From assembly GCA_030627475.1 (NCBI GenBank), contig DAOURZ010000039.1, positions 1 through 8,585 on the forward strand: a stretch of 8,585 nucleotides of DNA, written 5' to 3'. This document shows, piece by piece, positions 1-6,762 of the stretch. Made by a program: the position numbers and the translations under genes. Under the pieces are notes generated by a model. It was not told the DNA's origin, ran no database searches, and saw only the letters and a program-made list of their open reading frames with translations. The stretch comes from Deltaproteobacteria bacterium (GTDB lineage: Bacteria > Desulfobacterota > Desulfobacteria > Desulfobacterales > ETH-SRB1). Each line of letters begins with the position of its first letter. Position 1 is the first letter of the stretch.

Positions 1-95
1 AATCAAGAAACTTGGTGTCACCTAAATCAGGAACGTGGACGAAATAACTTCATCAAGTAGGCGCATAGATTTAGATCGGGCAAAAGGGGAAAGTC
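1..95. other. Flank upstream of nrdR, probably the end of an unseen gene
   Basis: All three forward frames are open from the window edge for only a short way: frame 2 stops at 23-25 after a tail reading IKKLGVT, frame 3 stops at 43-45, and frame 1 stops at 58-60. One of these may be the end of an upstream + strand gene, with IKKLGVT looking most like a natural C-terminus, but too little is visible to identify it. I see no convincing sigma-70 promoter or NrdR box. The stretch ends in the purine-rich Shine-Dalgarno of nrdR (ggggaaag, about 86-93). Confidence 0.3.
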
Positions 96-557
96 ATGAA
101 GTGTCCATTCTGTCGAGAAATTAACAACAAGGTCATAGATTCCCGATTAAGCAGAAATGGAAATGTAATACGAAGACGCAGAAAGTGTATTGAATGCGGC
201 AGGCGTTTTACTACTTACGAATATATCGAAGAGACTCCTATTGTGATTATCAAGAAGGATGAACGTCGAGAGGCCTTCAATCGGGACAAGGTAGCTACCG
301 GAATGAAGAGAGCCTGCGAAAAACGTAACATCAGCATTAATGTCATTGAAGAATTTATTGATGATCTGGAGCGTGATCTCAGAGAAATGGGGAAAAAAGA
401 AATTCCTTCATCAATTATCGGCGAAAGGATCATGGCAAAGCTTCACGAGATAGATGATGTCGCATATGTCAGGTTTGCATCAGTTTACAGAGAATTCAAG
501 GATGTAAATGATTTTGTTTTTGAACTGAAAAACCTTGGTAAGGAACGTGGACGATAA
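96..557 (+). CDS. nrdR: Transcriptional repressor NrdR (zinc ribbon plus ATP-cone)
   Basis: NrdR represses ribonucleotide reductase operons in response to (d)ATP, binding paired NrdR boxes on DNA. The N-terminus is a zinc ribbon with CPFC at residues 3-6 and CIEC at 31-34, followed by the typical GRRFTTYE stretch. Residues about 48-139 form the ATP-cone, including IIKKDERREAFNRDKV and the late VRFASVYREFKDV motif. The length of 153 aa is normal for the family. The ATG at 96 has a good ribosome binding site (ggggaaag) and the protein begins in the canonical MKCPFC way, so the start is secure. The last codons overlap the start of ribD, suggesting translational coupling. No nrd gene is present here; linkage to rib genes and nusB is common in proteobacteria. 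Confidence 0.97.
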   Translation: MKCPFCREINNKVIDSRLSRNGNVIRRRRKCIECGRRFTTYEYIEETPIVIIKKDERREAFNRDKVATGMKRACEKRNISINVIEEFIDDLERDLREMGKKEIPSSIIGERIMAKLHEIDDVAYVRFASVYREFKDVNDFVFELKNLGKERGR

Positions 558-1680
558 GTATTTCATGAAAATGGCGCTTGGCCTTGCCGAAAAGGGATTG
601 GGCTTTACATCTCCGAATCCCATGGTCGGAGCGGTTATTGTTAAAGACGGCACTGTTGTTGGTAAGGGATACCATAAAGCTGTTGGCAACGCCCATGCTG
701 AAATCAATGCCATTGATGATGCAAAAAGTTCGGCAGCAGGTGGAACCCTTTATGTTACACTTGAGCCATGCAATCATACGGGCCGTACATTACCATGTAC
801 TTTAAAAATTGTAGAGGCCGGTATCAAAAGAGTCGTTATCGCAATGAAAGATCCCAATCCCAATGTTAAAGGGGGCGGCATAGATTATTTAAAAAGCAAA
901 GGCATAGATGTTACTTCCGGAATTTGTGAGGATGAAGCAAAAAAACTAAATGAGGCTTTTATAAAATTCGTCAAAACAGGCCGTCCCTTTGTAACTTTAA
1001 AATGTGCCGCTACGCTGGATGGACGTATCGCAACCAGAACAGGTGATGCCAGATGGGTTTCAGGTAAAGAATCAAGAAAATTTGTTCATAAGCTTCGTCA
1101 TGCCGCGGATGCAATTATGGTCGGTGTTAATACTGTTAAAATTGACGATCCCAGCCTGACTACCCGTTTGGACGATATGAATGCTTCTGACCCTGTTAGA
1201 ATAATACTTGATACCAATCTTTCCATATCTGAGGAAGCCAGAGTGTTGCAGCTTGATTCTGTTTCAGATACGATTATAATAACTTGCGATTCTGTTTCGA
1301 AAAATAAAAAAAAGAGAATAGAACAAAAAGGCGCTAAGGTTATTGAAGCTCCGCTAAAGGACGGTGTTATAGATCTTGCTTCACTTATGGTGTATCTCAA
1401 GACTCTGGATATAACAAGTCTGCTGATTGAAGGTGGAAGCAGAGTTAATGCGTCTGCGCTTTCAGCGGGAATAGTTGATAAAGTAATATTTTTTTATGCT
1501 CCGAAAATTTTTGGAGGAGATGATGGTATTCCGATATGCAAGGGGCATGGACCTGATTTGATGAAGCATTGCATCTCGGTTAAGCATATAAATGTTTGCC
1601 GTTTTGGTGATGATGTAATGATTGAAGGATATGTTGGATCAGGGTTCAAGGGTCAGGAGTCAGGAGTCAAGGTTAGCTGA
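547..1680 (+). CDS. ribD: Bifunctional RibD: diaminohydroxyphosphoribosylaminopyrimidine deaminase / uracil reductase
   Basis: RibD carries out the second and third steps of riboflavin synthesis in the cytosol: zinc-dependent deamination of the pyrimidine, then NADPH-dependent reduction of the ribosyl chain. Numbering from the GTG at 547, the deaminase domain (about 1-145) has HAE at 50-52 and PC..GRTLPC with Cys75 and Cys84. The usual second-to-last residue of that last motif is Pro; here it is Leu82. The reductase domain (about 146-365) contains TLDGRIAT, GVNTV..DDP.LTTR and LLIEGGS. I chose GTG 547 because the protein then begins VDDKYFMKMAL like its relatives, and His50/Cys75/Cys84 match the numbering I recall for E. 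coli RibD. A TTG at 535 gives four more residues and an ATG at 565 gives six fewer. The AAGGA before 547 is unusually close, so coupling to nrdR (11-nt overlap) probably matters. The last 10-12 residues come from a heptamer repeat and are not part of the fold. Confidence 0.95.
   Translation: MDDKYFMKMALGLAEKGLGFTSPNPMVGAVIVKDGTVVGKGYHKAVGNAHAEINAIDDAKSSAAGGTLYVTLEPCNHTGRTLPCTLKIVEAGIKRVVIAMKDPNPNVKGGGIDYLKSKGIDVTSGICEDEAKKLNEAFIKFVKTGRPFVTLKCAATLDGRIATRTGDARWVSGKESRKFVHKLRHAADAIMVGVNTVKIDDPSLTTRLDDMNASDPVRIILDTNLSISEEARVLQLDSVSDTIIITCDSVSKNKKKRIEQKGAKVIEAPLKDGVIDLASLMVYLKTLDITSLLIEGGSRVNASALSAGIVDKVIFFYAPKIFGGDDGIPICKGHGPDLMKHCISVKHINVCRFGDDVMIEGYVGSGFKGQESGVKVS
1646..1673 (+). repeat. Tandem heptamer repeat at the 3' end of ribD
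   Basis: Four consecutive 7-nt units read tcaaggg, tcaggag, tcaggag, tcaaggt; the middle two are identical. The array lies inside the ribD reading frame and encodes most of the tail FKGQESGVKV after the natural end of the reductase domain (...MIEGYV). Seven is not a multiple of three, so each added unit would shift the frame and change the stop used. I recall similar TCAGGAG-type heptamer arrays between genes in various bacteria, but cannot confirm a family here. Confidence 0.6.
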
Positions 1681-1703
1681 ATTGACCATTATTTGAGGTC
1701 TGT

Positions 1704-2375
1704 ATGTTTACAGGGATAATAGAAGGACTTGGCACTATTACAACGATTCGTTCTGCAGGACAGGGTAAACGATTAACCATTAAGGCTGATTGCTCTCTTG
1801 ACCAAACTAAAACAGGAGACAGCATTGCAGTTAATGGTGTCTGCCTGACGGCTGTTGTGATTAACGGAAAAAGTTTTGAGGCTGATGTGTCTCCTGAAAC
1901 CTTTTCCAAAACAACATTCGGAAAAGCAAAGATTGGAGATCAGGTTAATCTTGAGCGCGCGCTTCGCCTTTCCGATCGTATAGACGGACACCTCGTCTCA
2001 GGACATATAGATGGAATAAGCTCAATAAAAAATATAAAGACATCAGGGAATGCTATAATAATTACATTTGAGGTGACTGAATTCTTATCACGCTATATGA
2101 TCAGAAAAGGATCAATTGCAGTTGATGGTATCAGTCTTACCATAAATAATTGCGACAAGACAAGTTTTGAGGTGAGCATAATTCCTCATAGTGCAAAGCT
2201 GACTAACTTAGGCTTTAAAAAGATTGGTGATTATGTTAATCTTGAAACAGATATGATAGGAAAATATGTTGAACGTTTTATAATAAACGATGATTATGAA
2301 GAACAAAAATCGAAAAAATTATCCAGAAAATCATTGATTGATAAGCAATTTCTGGCAAAATCCGGTTTTCTATAA
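1704..2375 (+). CDS. ribE: Riboflavin synthase, alpha subunit
   Basis: This enzyme makes riboflavin by dismutation of two molecules of 6,7-dimethyl-8-ribityllumazine, the product of RibH, and works as a trimer in the cytosol. The protein shows the family's two lumazine-binding repeats. The first (about 1-97) starts MFTGIIEGLG and has GVCLT at 45-49. The second (about 98-191) starts GHIDG at 100-104, has GISLT at 142-146, and ends IPHSAKLTNLG...VNLETDMIGKYVERF. The C-terminal helix ends FLAKSGFL as is typical. At 223 aa the length is close to normal. The ATG at 1704 follows tgaggt (1694-1699) and gives the standard N-terminus. ribD ends 23 nt upstream. The stop codon touches the left arm of the palindrome that fills the gap before ribBA. 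Confidence 0.97.
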   Translation: MFTGIIEGLGTITTIRSAGQGKRLTIKADCSLDQTKTGDSIAVNGVCLTAVVINGKSFEADVSPETFSKTTFGKAKIGDQVNLERALRLSDRIDGHLVSGHIDGISSIKNIKTSGNAIIITFEVTEFLSRYMIRKGSIAVDGISLTINNCDKTSFEVSIIPHSAKLTNLGFKKIGDYVNLETDMIGKYVERFIINDDYEEQKSKKLSRKSLIDKQFLAKSGFL

Positions 2376-2468
2376 CCCAGGTTGAGCAATTTTGGGGAAG
2401 AAATGCACTGATATCTTGATGCGCAAGAGATCAGTGCAGATCAAGCCAAAAATCGCTCAATTCGGGTT
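2374..2468. repeat. Nested 95-nt palindromic element between ribE and ribBA
   Basis: This element occupies most of the 120-nt ribE-ribBA gap. The outer arms are 2374-2395 and 2446-2468. They pair over about 20 positions, including 2 G-T pairs, with two mismatches (2379/2463 and 2388/2454) and one bulged A (2448). Inside lies a separate hairpin: 2405-2418 pairs with 2424-2437, 13 pairs with one mismatch (2413/2429) around a 5-nt loop. No T-tract follows, so it is not an ordinary intrinsic terminator. It lacks the conserved blocks of an FMN riboswitch. TA dinucleotides flank it (2371-2372 and 2469-2470), which would fit a small TA-targeting palindromic insertion, but an RNA structure acting on ribBA is equally possible. 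The ribBA Shine-Dalgarno (aggag, 2480-2484) lies 12 nt beyond the structure and stays free. Confidence 0.75.
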
Positions 2469-2495
2469 TAACCGTGAACAGGAGATATTAGAAAA

Positions 2496-3710
2496 ATGTC
2501 AATTATTAGTATTGAAGAAGCTATTCAGGAGATAAAGGCAGGTCGAATGGTTATCCTTGTTGATGATGAAGACCGTGAGAATGAGGGTGACCTAACAATG
2601 GCTGCTGAAGCAATTACTCCTGAAGCCATTAATTTTATGGCTAAATATGGACGGGGACTGATTTGTCTCTCTATGAAAGGTGAAATGCTTGATGCCCTTG
2701 ATCTTCCGCCAATGGTTGACAACAATACATCTTCCTTTAAAACAGGTTTTACCGTATCAATAGAAGCAAGACACGGTGTAACAACAGGAATTTCTGCTGC
2801 AGATCGTGCTACTACAATTCTTACGGCTGTTGCGGATGACGCCAAAGCTAATGATCTTGTCAGACCTGGCCATATATTCCCCCTAAGAGCAAAAAAAGGT
2901 GGTGTTATGGTCAGAACAGGACAAACGGAAGGATCTGTTGATCTTGCATCTCTTGCAGGTTTAAAGTCGGCCGGTGTTATTTGCGAAATAATGGACGAAG
3001 ATGGTACTATGGCCAGAATGCCGTCTCTTGAGAAATTCAGTGAAAAACATGGTTTGGGAATATGTACGATTGCAGATCTGGTAAAATATCGTATGCGTAC
3101 AGAATCTTTTGTACGTAATGTGGCAGAAACAACTATACCTACTGCATATGCAGGAGAATTTAAGGCCATTGTATATGAAAATGATGTTGATGATTTGCTT
3201 CATATTGCCCTAATTAAGGGAAAAATTGATCAGAAAAAATCAATACTTGTTCGAGTGCATTCGGAATGTCTGACTGGTGATATATTTGGTTCTCTTCGAT
3301 GTGACTGCGGAGATCAGCTTCATAAAGCAATGGAGCTGATAGAAAAAGAAGGCGCAGGTGTGCTTCTTTATATCAGACAGGAAGGCAGGGGAATCGGTCT
3401 TGTGAACAAATTAAAAGCTTACGCACTTCAGGACCAGGGCCTTGATACAGTTGAGGCGAACGAAAAGCTCGGATTCAAGCCTGATATGAGAGATTACGGC
3501 ATGGGTGCTCAGATTCTTGTGGATCTTGGGGTCAGAAAGATGAGGTTACTTACAAACAATCCCAAAAAAATGGTTGGGCTTGATGGATATGGCCTGAGTA
3601 TTGTTGAACAGGTGCCGATTGAAATAAAGCCTAATGATTACAATAAAAAATATCTTGAGTGTAAAAAGCTTAAGATGGGGCATCTACTTAATGGTGATGC
3701 AACACTATAA
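2496..3710 (+). CDS. ribBA: Bifunctional RibBA: DHBP synthase / GTP cyclohydrolase II
   Basis: RibBA supplies both precursors of riboflavin. The N-terminal RibB domain makes 3,4-dihydroxy-2-butanone 4-phosphate from ribulose 5-phosphate; the C-terminal RibA domain opens GTP to the pyrimidine used by RibD. The RibB half (about 1-200) has DEDRENEGD at 24-32, [15 protein letters not shown] at 92-108, RPGHIFPL with His125, and the TEGSVDLA stretch at 144-151. The RibA half (about 205-404) has [20 protein letters not shown] with the zinc cysteines 258, 269 and 271, RQEGRGIGL at 294-302, and LLTNNPKK at 351-358. It ends with the usual [13 protein letters not shown]. Both halves look intact, and 404 aa is the normal length. 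The ATG at 2496 follows aggag with an 11-nt spacer. ribH follows after 16 nt. Confidence 0.98.
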   Translation: MSIISIEEAIQEIKAGRMVILVDDEDRENEGDLTMAAEAITPEAINFMAKYGRGLICLSMKGEMLDALDLPPMVDNNTSSFKTGFTVSIEARHGVTTGISAADRATTILTAVADDAKANDLVRPGHIFPLRAKKGGVMVRTGQTEGSVDLASLAGLKSAGVICEIMDEDGTMARMPSLEKFSEKHGLGICTIADLVKYRMRTESFVRNVAETTIPTAYAGEFKAIVYENDVDDLLHIALIKGKIDQKKSILVRVHSECLTGDIFGSLRCDCGDQLHKAMELIEKEGAGVLLYIRQEGRGIGLVNKLKAYALQDQGLDTVEANEKLGFKPDMRDYGMGAQILVDLGVRKMRLLTNNPKKMVGLDGYGLSIVEQVPIEIKPNDYNKKYLECKKLKMGHLLNGDATL

Positions 3711-3726
3711 ATCCGGAGGAACATAA

Positions 3727-4200
3727 ATGCCGAAAGTTATAGAAGGTAAACTTCTTGCCAAAGGGAAGAAGTTTGCCATAGTGGTTAGCCGTTTTAATGA
3801 TTTTGTTACCGGCAAGCTGACAGAAGGTGCCGTTGATGCATTGTTGCGTTCAGGGGCTGATACCCAGGATATTGAAATAATAAAGGTGCCCGGTGCTTTT
3901 GAGATACCGCTGATTGCGAAAAAATTAGCGGAAAAAAGTCGATATAATGCCGTTATATGTCTTGGTGCCGTGATTCGTGGAGCGACCTCGCATTTTGATT
4001 ATGTAAGTGCTGAAGTTACTAAAGGTGTTGCAATGGTCAGCCTGGAATACGGAATTCCTGTAATATTCGGAGTTATAACTACAGATACAATCGAACAGGC
4101 CATAGAACGTTCCGGAATGAAAGCAGGCAATAAAGGATGGAGTGCGGCATTAAGTGCCATAGAAATGGCTAATCTAATTGATGCAGTTGATAACGCATAA
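3727..4200 (+). CDS. ribH: 6,7-dimethyl-8-ribityllumazine synthase
   Basis: RibH condenses the dihydroxybutanone phosphate made by RibBA with the ribitylaminopyrimidine derived from the RibD product, giving the lumazine that riboflavin synthase uses. Family members usually assemble into pentamers or 60-mer shells. Visible motifs are VVSRFND (19-25), VPGAFEIP (54-61), GATSHFDYV (85-93) with the catalytic His89, and an [11 protein letters not shown] stretch (127-137) that carries the phosphate-binding Arg128. At 157 aa it is full length. A strong ggagga (3715-3720) sits 6 nt before the ATG. nusB begins 6 nt after the stop, so translation is probably coupled. Confidence 0.98.
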   Translation: MPKVIEGKLLAKGKKFAIVVSRFNDFVTGKLTEGAVDALLRSGADTQDIEIIKVPGAFEIPLIAKKLAEKSRYNAVICLGAVIRGATSHFDYVSAEVTKGVAMVSLEYGIPVIFGVITTDTIEQAIERSGMKAGNKGWSAALSAIEMANLIDAVDNA

Positions 4201-4206
4201 ACTATA

Positions 4207-4656
4207 ATGATAAATCGACGCAAGGCACGGGAGCTTGCCATACAAGCTCTTTTTCATATTGATATGAGTCAGGATGACTCAAAAGAAGCTGTTAAACTTT
4301 TTTGTGAGAATTTTGTGACCTCAAAAAAAGATTTATCCTTCTTTTTTAGACTGGTCAACGGTGTTGTTAAGGTCATGCCTGAAATTGACTCAATAGTTGA
4401 GCGTTTTTCCAGTAATTGGAAAATCAGCCGCATGTCCATTGTTGACAGGAATATTATAAGAATTGCGACATATGAAATGCTTTTCTGCAGTGATATTCCA
4501 TCAAAGGTATCTATTAATGAGGCGATTGATATAGGGAAAAAATTCGGCACAAAAGAATCAGGTGCTTTTATAAATGGAATTCTTGACAGCATACGCATTG
4601 CACTGAAAGAAGAAAAAAGAGTAGGGGCGGGGTTGAAACCCGCCCCTGCAAAATAG
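4207..4656 (+). CDS. nusB: Transcription antitermination factor NusB
   Basis: NusB binds boxA RNA together with ribosomal protein S10 (NusE) in antitermination complexes that act mainly on rRNA transcripts. It is an all-helical protein. The N-terminus NRRKARELAIQALFHID and the later stretches W71..SRMSIVDRNIIRIATYEML (71-92) and VSINEAIDIGKKFG...AFINGILD (101-127) are clear family signatures. Rib genes, especially ribH, are its classic neighbours. The ATG at 4207 has no strong Shine-Dalgarno and lies 6 nt after ribH, so coupling is likely. The fold should end near residue 137. The last 11-12 residues (VGAGLKPAPAK) are read from a G+C-rich palindromic repeat, making the protein a little longer than usual, and are unlikely to be functional. 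The next gene starts 9 nt downstream. Confidence 0.96.
   Translation: MINRRKARELAIQALFHIDMSQDDSKEAVKLFCENFVTSKKDLSFFFRLVNGVVKVMPEIDSIVERFSSNWKISRMSIVDRNIIRIATYEMLFCSDIPSKVSINEAIDIGKKFGTKESGAFINGILDSIRIALKEEKRVGAGLKPAPAK
4621..4649. repeat. G+C-rich palindromic repeat inside the 3' end of nusB
   Basis: Bases 4621-4631 pair with 4639-4649 as an 11-bp stem (one G-T pair) with a 7-nt loop; the core reads ggggcggg and cccgcccc. It stands out from the AT-rich surroundings. It looks like the widespread REP-like hairpins whose translations read GAGLKPAP or GGFETRPY, which is recollection rather than a search result. A T at 4632 would extend the symmetry, so this copy may be slightly decayed. On the + strand no T-run follows it. 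On the - strand it is followed by a T-rich stretch (about 4609-4619), where it could act as a terminator for antisense transcripts. Confidence 0.75.
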
Positions 4657-4665
4657 GGAGACATT

Positions 4666-5295
4666 TTGATTATTAAAGAGCTAACCGTCGGGGCGCTTAT
4701 GGCAAACTGCATAATATTAGGGTGTGAAAAAACCAGAGAAGCTGCAGTAATAGATCCAGGAGATGAAACGGAAAGAATTCTTTTGTCCCTTGCGGACTCA
4801 AATCTGAAATTAAAATATATAATAAATACGCATGGCCATTTTGATCATGTTGGCGGCAACAAAGAAATGAAAGAAGCAACAGGCGCTGATATTCTTATTC
4901 ATCTTCTTGATGCACCAATGCTGAGTCGGCTTTCGTCTGATGCAACTTTATTTGGATTTTCAGCAGAAAATTCGCCGCCACCTGATAGAACATTGGAGGA
5001 TAACGATACTATAAGCTTTGGAGAAATCAAATTAAAGGTTATACATACTCCAGGGCATTCACCTGGAGGAATTTCGCTTTATACTGATAGTAAACTTTTT
5101 GTTGGAGATACGCTTTTTGCCGGTTCGATTGGACGTAGTGATTTGCCTGGAGGAGATTTCAACACACTGATATCAAGTATCAAAAATAAACTGTTTGAGC
5201 TGGATGATAATGTAAATGTTTTCCCGGGACATGGGCCTGACACTACCATAGGGAAAGAAAAACTATCCAATCCATTTGTTGGACGTTCCTGTTAA
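4666..5295 (+). CDS. Metallo-beta-lactamase-fold hydrolase, glyoxalase II-like
   Basis: This is a small cytosolic metallohydrolase of the glyoxalase II/YcbL branch of the metallo-beta-lactamase superfamily; the substrate cannot be told from sequence. A full set of metal ligands is present: THGHFDH with His56, His58, Asp60 and His61, then His131 in TPGHSPGG, Asp148 in VGDTLF, and His189 in FPGHGPDT. The GSIGRSDLPGGD stretch (153-164) is typical of this branch. At 209 aa it lacks the long C-terminal substrate domain of true glyoxalase II, so hydroxyacylglutathione activity should not be assumed. I accept the TTG at 4666 because gggag (4656-4660) is correctly placed and residues 1-11 belong to the first strand of the fold; the next in-frame ATG is at 4699. 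It is the last gene of the operon. Confidence 0.92.
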   Translation: MIIKELTVGALMANCIILGCEKTREAAVIDPGDETERILLSLADSNLKLKYIINTHGHFDHVGGNKEMKEATGADILIHLLDAPMLSRLSSDATLFGFSAENSPPPDRTLEDNDTISFGEIKLKVIHTPGHSPGGISLYTDSKLFVGDTLFAGSIGRSDLPGGDFNTLISSIKNKLFELDDNVNVFPGHGPDTTIGKEKLSNPFVGRSC

Positions 5296-5305
5296 GAAAA
5301 TCAGA

Positions 5306-5336
5306 TAATTAGCAGTTTTCGTTCAGGCACTAATTA
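5306..5336. terminator. Weak AT-rich hairpin at the convergent gene junction
   Basis: The + strand operon ends at 5295 and the - strand operon ends at 5334, leaving 38 nt between them. TAATTAG (5306-5312) and CTAATTA (5330-5336) could form a 7-bp stem around a 17-nt loop. Read on the - strand it is followed by the fairly T-rich tctgattttctt. The stem is short and AT-only except for one pair, so this is only a possible terminator for the - strand genes. No better candidate is visible for either operon. Confidence 0.25.
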
Positions 5337-6761
5337 CAAGGGGGACGGGTTTGCTTCATCTTTATATTCTATTCCCTGACGCTTCAAAATATCATAATAC
5401 ATCGTAATCTTGTTTATATATTCTATAGGTTCTGTTCCCCTGCAATATCCGTATCTTGCCTTTTTATTATATTTGGGGTTGGTTAAAAGAAGCAGAGTTG
5501 TTGAGAGTGATGACCATTTATCCGGGTCAAGATTCATTGCACGAGCAATATCCCGAGCATCAAAAATATGTCCCTGACCAACATTGTAAGCAGCCAAAGC
5601 TATAAATAACCTGTTTGAATCTTTTGCATTCTTAAAATAAGTATAAAGATTCTTCAAATGCCTAACCCCGGCATTAATATTTTGTTTTGGATCTAAAATA
5701 TCTTTTACCCCGAGGCTTCTCGCTGTAGAGCGGGTGAGTTGCATAAGGCCTCTTGCCCCTGAACTGCTTAGCGCCCTTGGGTTAAAATGAGACTCCTGGT
5801 ACATCTGCGCTGCAATTAATCTCCAGTCGAGCCCATGGTAATCTGCCGCTTCCATGATAATTTTTTTATATTTTGGAAGCCTGCTTTTAAGCCTCCTGTG
5901 ATATGCTCTCAGGTCAACAAAATCGAAATCATCAATATTTACATAATACTTGTTGTATATTTCGTCGAATTTACCATTTTCTTTAATGAGTTTGAAAAAG
6001 CAATTTATTTGAGAAAGAAGATTTTGTGCATTTCGATTTACAGCCCATCCCAGAAATTCCTGCTCGTTTATCGAACAGGCCAATACAGCCTTGTGATAGT
6101 ACTTCTGATTAAGTAACGCAATATTACTGTCAGCTATTGTCATTTCTATCTCTTCTTCAGCAACCTGGCGTATAAGTTCCTCGGTAGGCAAATCATTGTG
6201 CAGCTTAATTTCAAGGTCAATCCCTTTAGCTTTTAGCAACTTAAGTCTTTCCTCGTAGGAAGTACCTGCTCTAACATGAACAATTTTTCCCGCAAGATCA
6301 TCCGGGCATTTAATTGATCTGTTTGTTCGATGTGTGATTACGTATTGCTGGATTGGCATATATCCATTTGAAAAGGAGATCCACTTTTCCCTTTCAGGCA
6401 TAATTGTCATGCTGGCAGCAATAAATGAACTCTTATTCTTCATCAAGGCAGGAATCATACCCTCCCACTTTTCAGCAATTCTAACCTTTAATTTAACTCC
6501 GAGATAATCAGCAAAAGCTTTTGCAAGATCATACTCGAAACCCATTGCCTGTCCCCTATACAGGTAATAACAATTTGCATTATTGCGTGTATAGACAGTT
6601 ATTTCACCGACTTCAAGAATGTCCTCAAGTATATGATCAGAATTCTTTTTTTTCCCATATACATAATAACAAACTGAAAAAATAAACAATACAACCATTA
6701 TTGTCAAAATTTGGTATGCTGACTTTTTTTTGAAAAACATTTTATCTTTAAAGTAATGCAA
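5334..6761 (-). CDS. mltF: Membrane-bound lytic murein transglycosylase, MltF type
   Basis: MltF-type enzymes cut the glycan strands of peptidoglycan in the periplasm. Residues about 16-36 form a hydrophobic segment after a lysine-rich start, so the protein is probably anchored in the inner membrane; no lipobox is visible. Residues about 51-275 resemble a family 3 periplasmic solute-binding domain (GFEYDLAKAFADYLG, then an AASMTIMPEREKWISFS stretch). Residues about 300-460 form the SLT lysozyme-like domain: the ES pair with catalytic Glu323, SSGARGLMQL at 333-342, AAYNVGQGH at 390-398, and the late EPIEYINKITMYYDIL characteristic of MltF. At 475 aa it is somewhat shorter than E. coli MltF. 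The start chosen is TTG at 6761, because gggag lies 9 nt before it within the end of the upstream gene. The ATG at 6740 is the alternative, shorter by 7 residues, and has no clear Shine-Dalgarno. Confidence 0.92.
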   Translation of the reverse strand: MHYFKDKMFFKKKSAYQILTIMVVLFIFSVCYYVYGKKKNSDHILEDILEVGEITVYTRNNANCYYLYRGQAMGFEYDLAKAFADYLGVKLKVRIAEKWEGMIPALMKNKSSFIAASMTIMPEREKWISFSNGYMPIQQYVITHRTNRSIKCPDDLAGKIVHVRAGTSYEERLKLLKAKGIDLEIKLHNDLPTEELIRQVAEEEIEMTIADSNIALLNQKYYHKAVLACSINEQEFLGWAVNRNAQNLLSQINCFFKLIKENGKFDEIYNKYYVNIDDFDFVDLRAYHRRLKSRLPKYKKIIMEAADYHGLDWRLIAAQMYQESHFNPRALSSSGARGLMQLTRSTARSLGVKDILDPKQNINAGVRHLKNLYTYFKNAKDSNRLFIALAAYNVGQGHIFDARDIARAMNLDPDKWSSLSTTLLLLTNPKYNKKARYGYCRGTEPIEYINKITMYYDILKRQGIEYKDEANPSPL

Positions 6762-6762
6762 A

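Noticed and set aside
2374..2468. FMN riboswitch before ribBA
   Set aside because: The conserved RFN sequence blocks and multi-branched junction are absent; the structure is a simple nested hairpin.
2525..3169. A 214-codon open frame on the - strand inside ribBA
   Set aside because: It lies wholly antisense to a clearly intact RibBA, has no recognisable domain, and is rich in serine and alanine as expected for a shadow frame.
4266..4280. Short perfect hairpin gagtca-gga-tgactc
   Set aside because: It lies within the well-conserved coding part of nusB, is only 6 bp, and is expected by chance.
4269..4712. A 147-codon open frame on the - strand over nusB
   Set aside because: It is antisense to nusB and part of the next gene, with no domain. 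Its GAGFNPAP stretch is just the palindromic repeat read on the other strand.
5048..5068. 7-bp inverted repeat ctccagg / cctggag
   Set aside because: It coincides with codons for the conserved TPGHSPGG motif, so coding constraint explains it.
6669..6671. Lipoprotein cysteine (Cys31) in the MltF-type protein
   Set aside because: The preceding residues FSV do not make a lipobox, and the segment looks like a plain transmembrane anchor.
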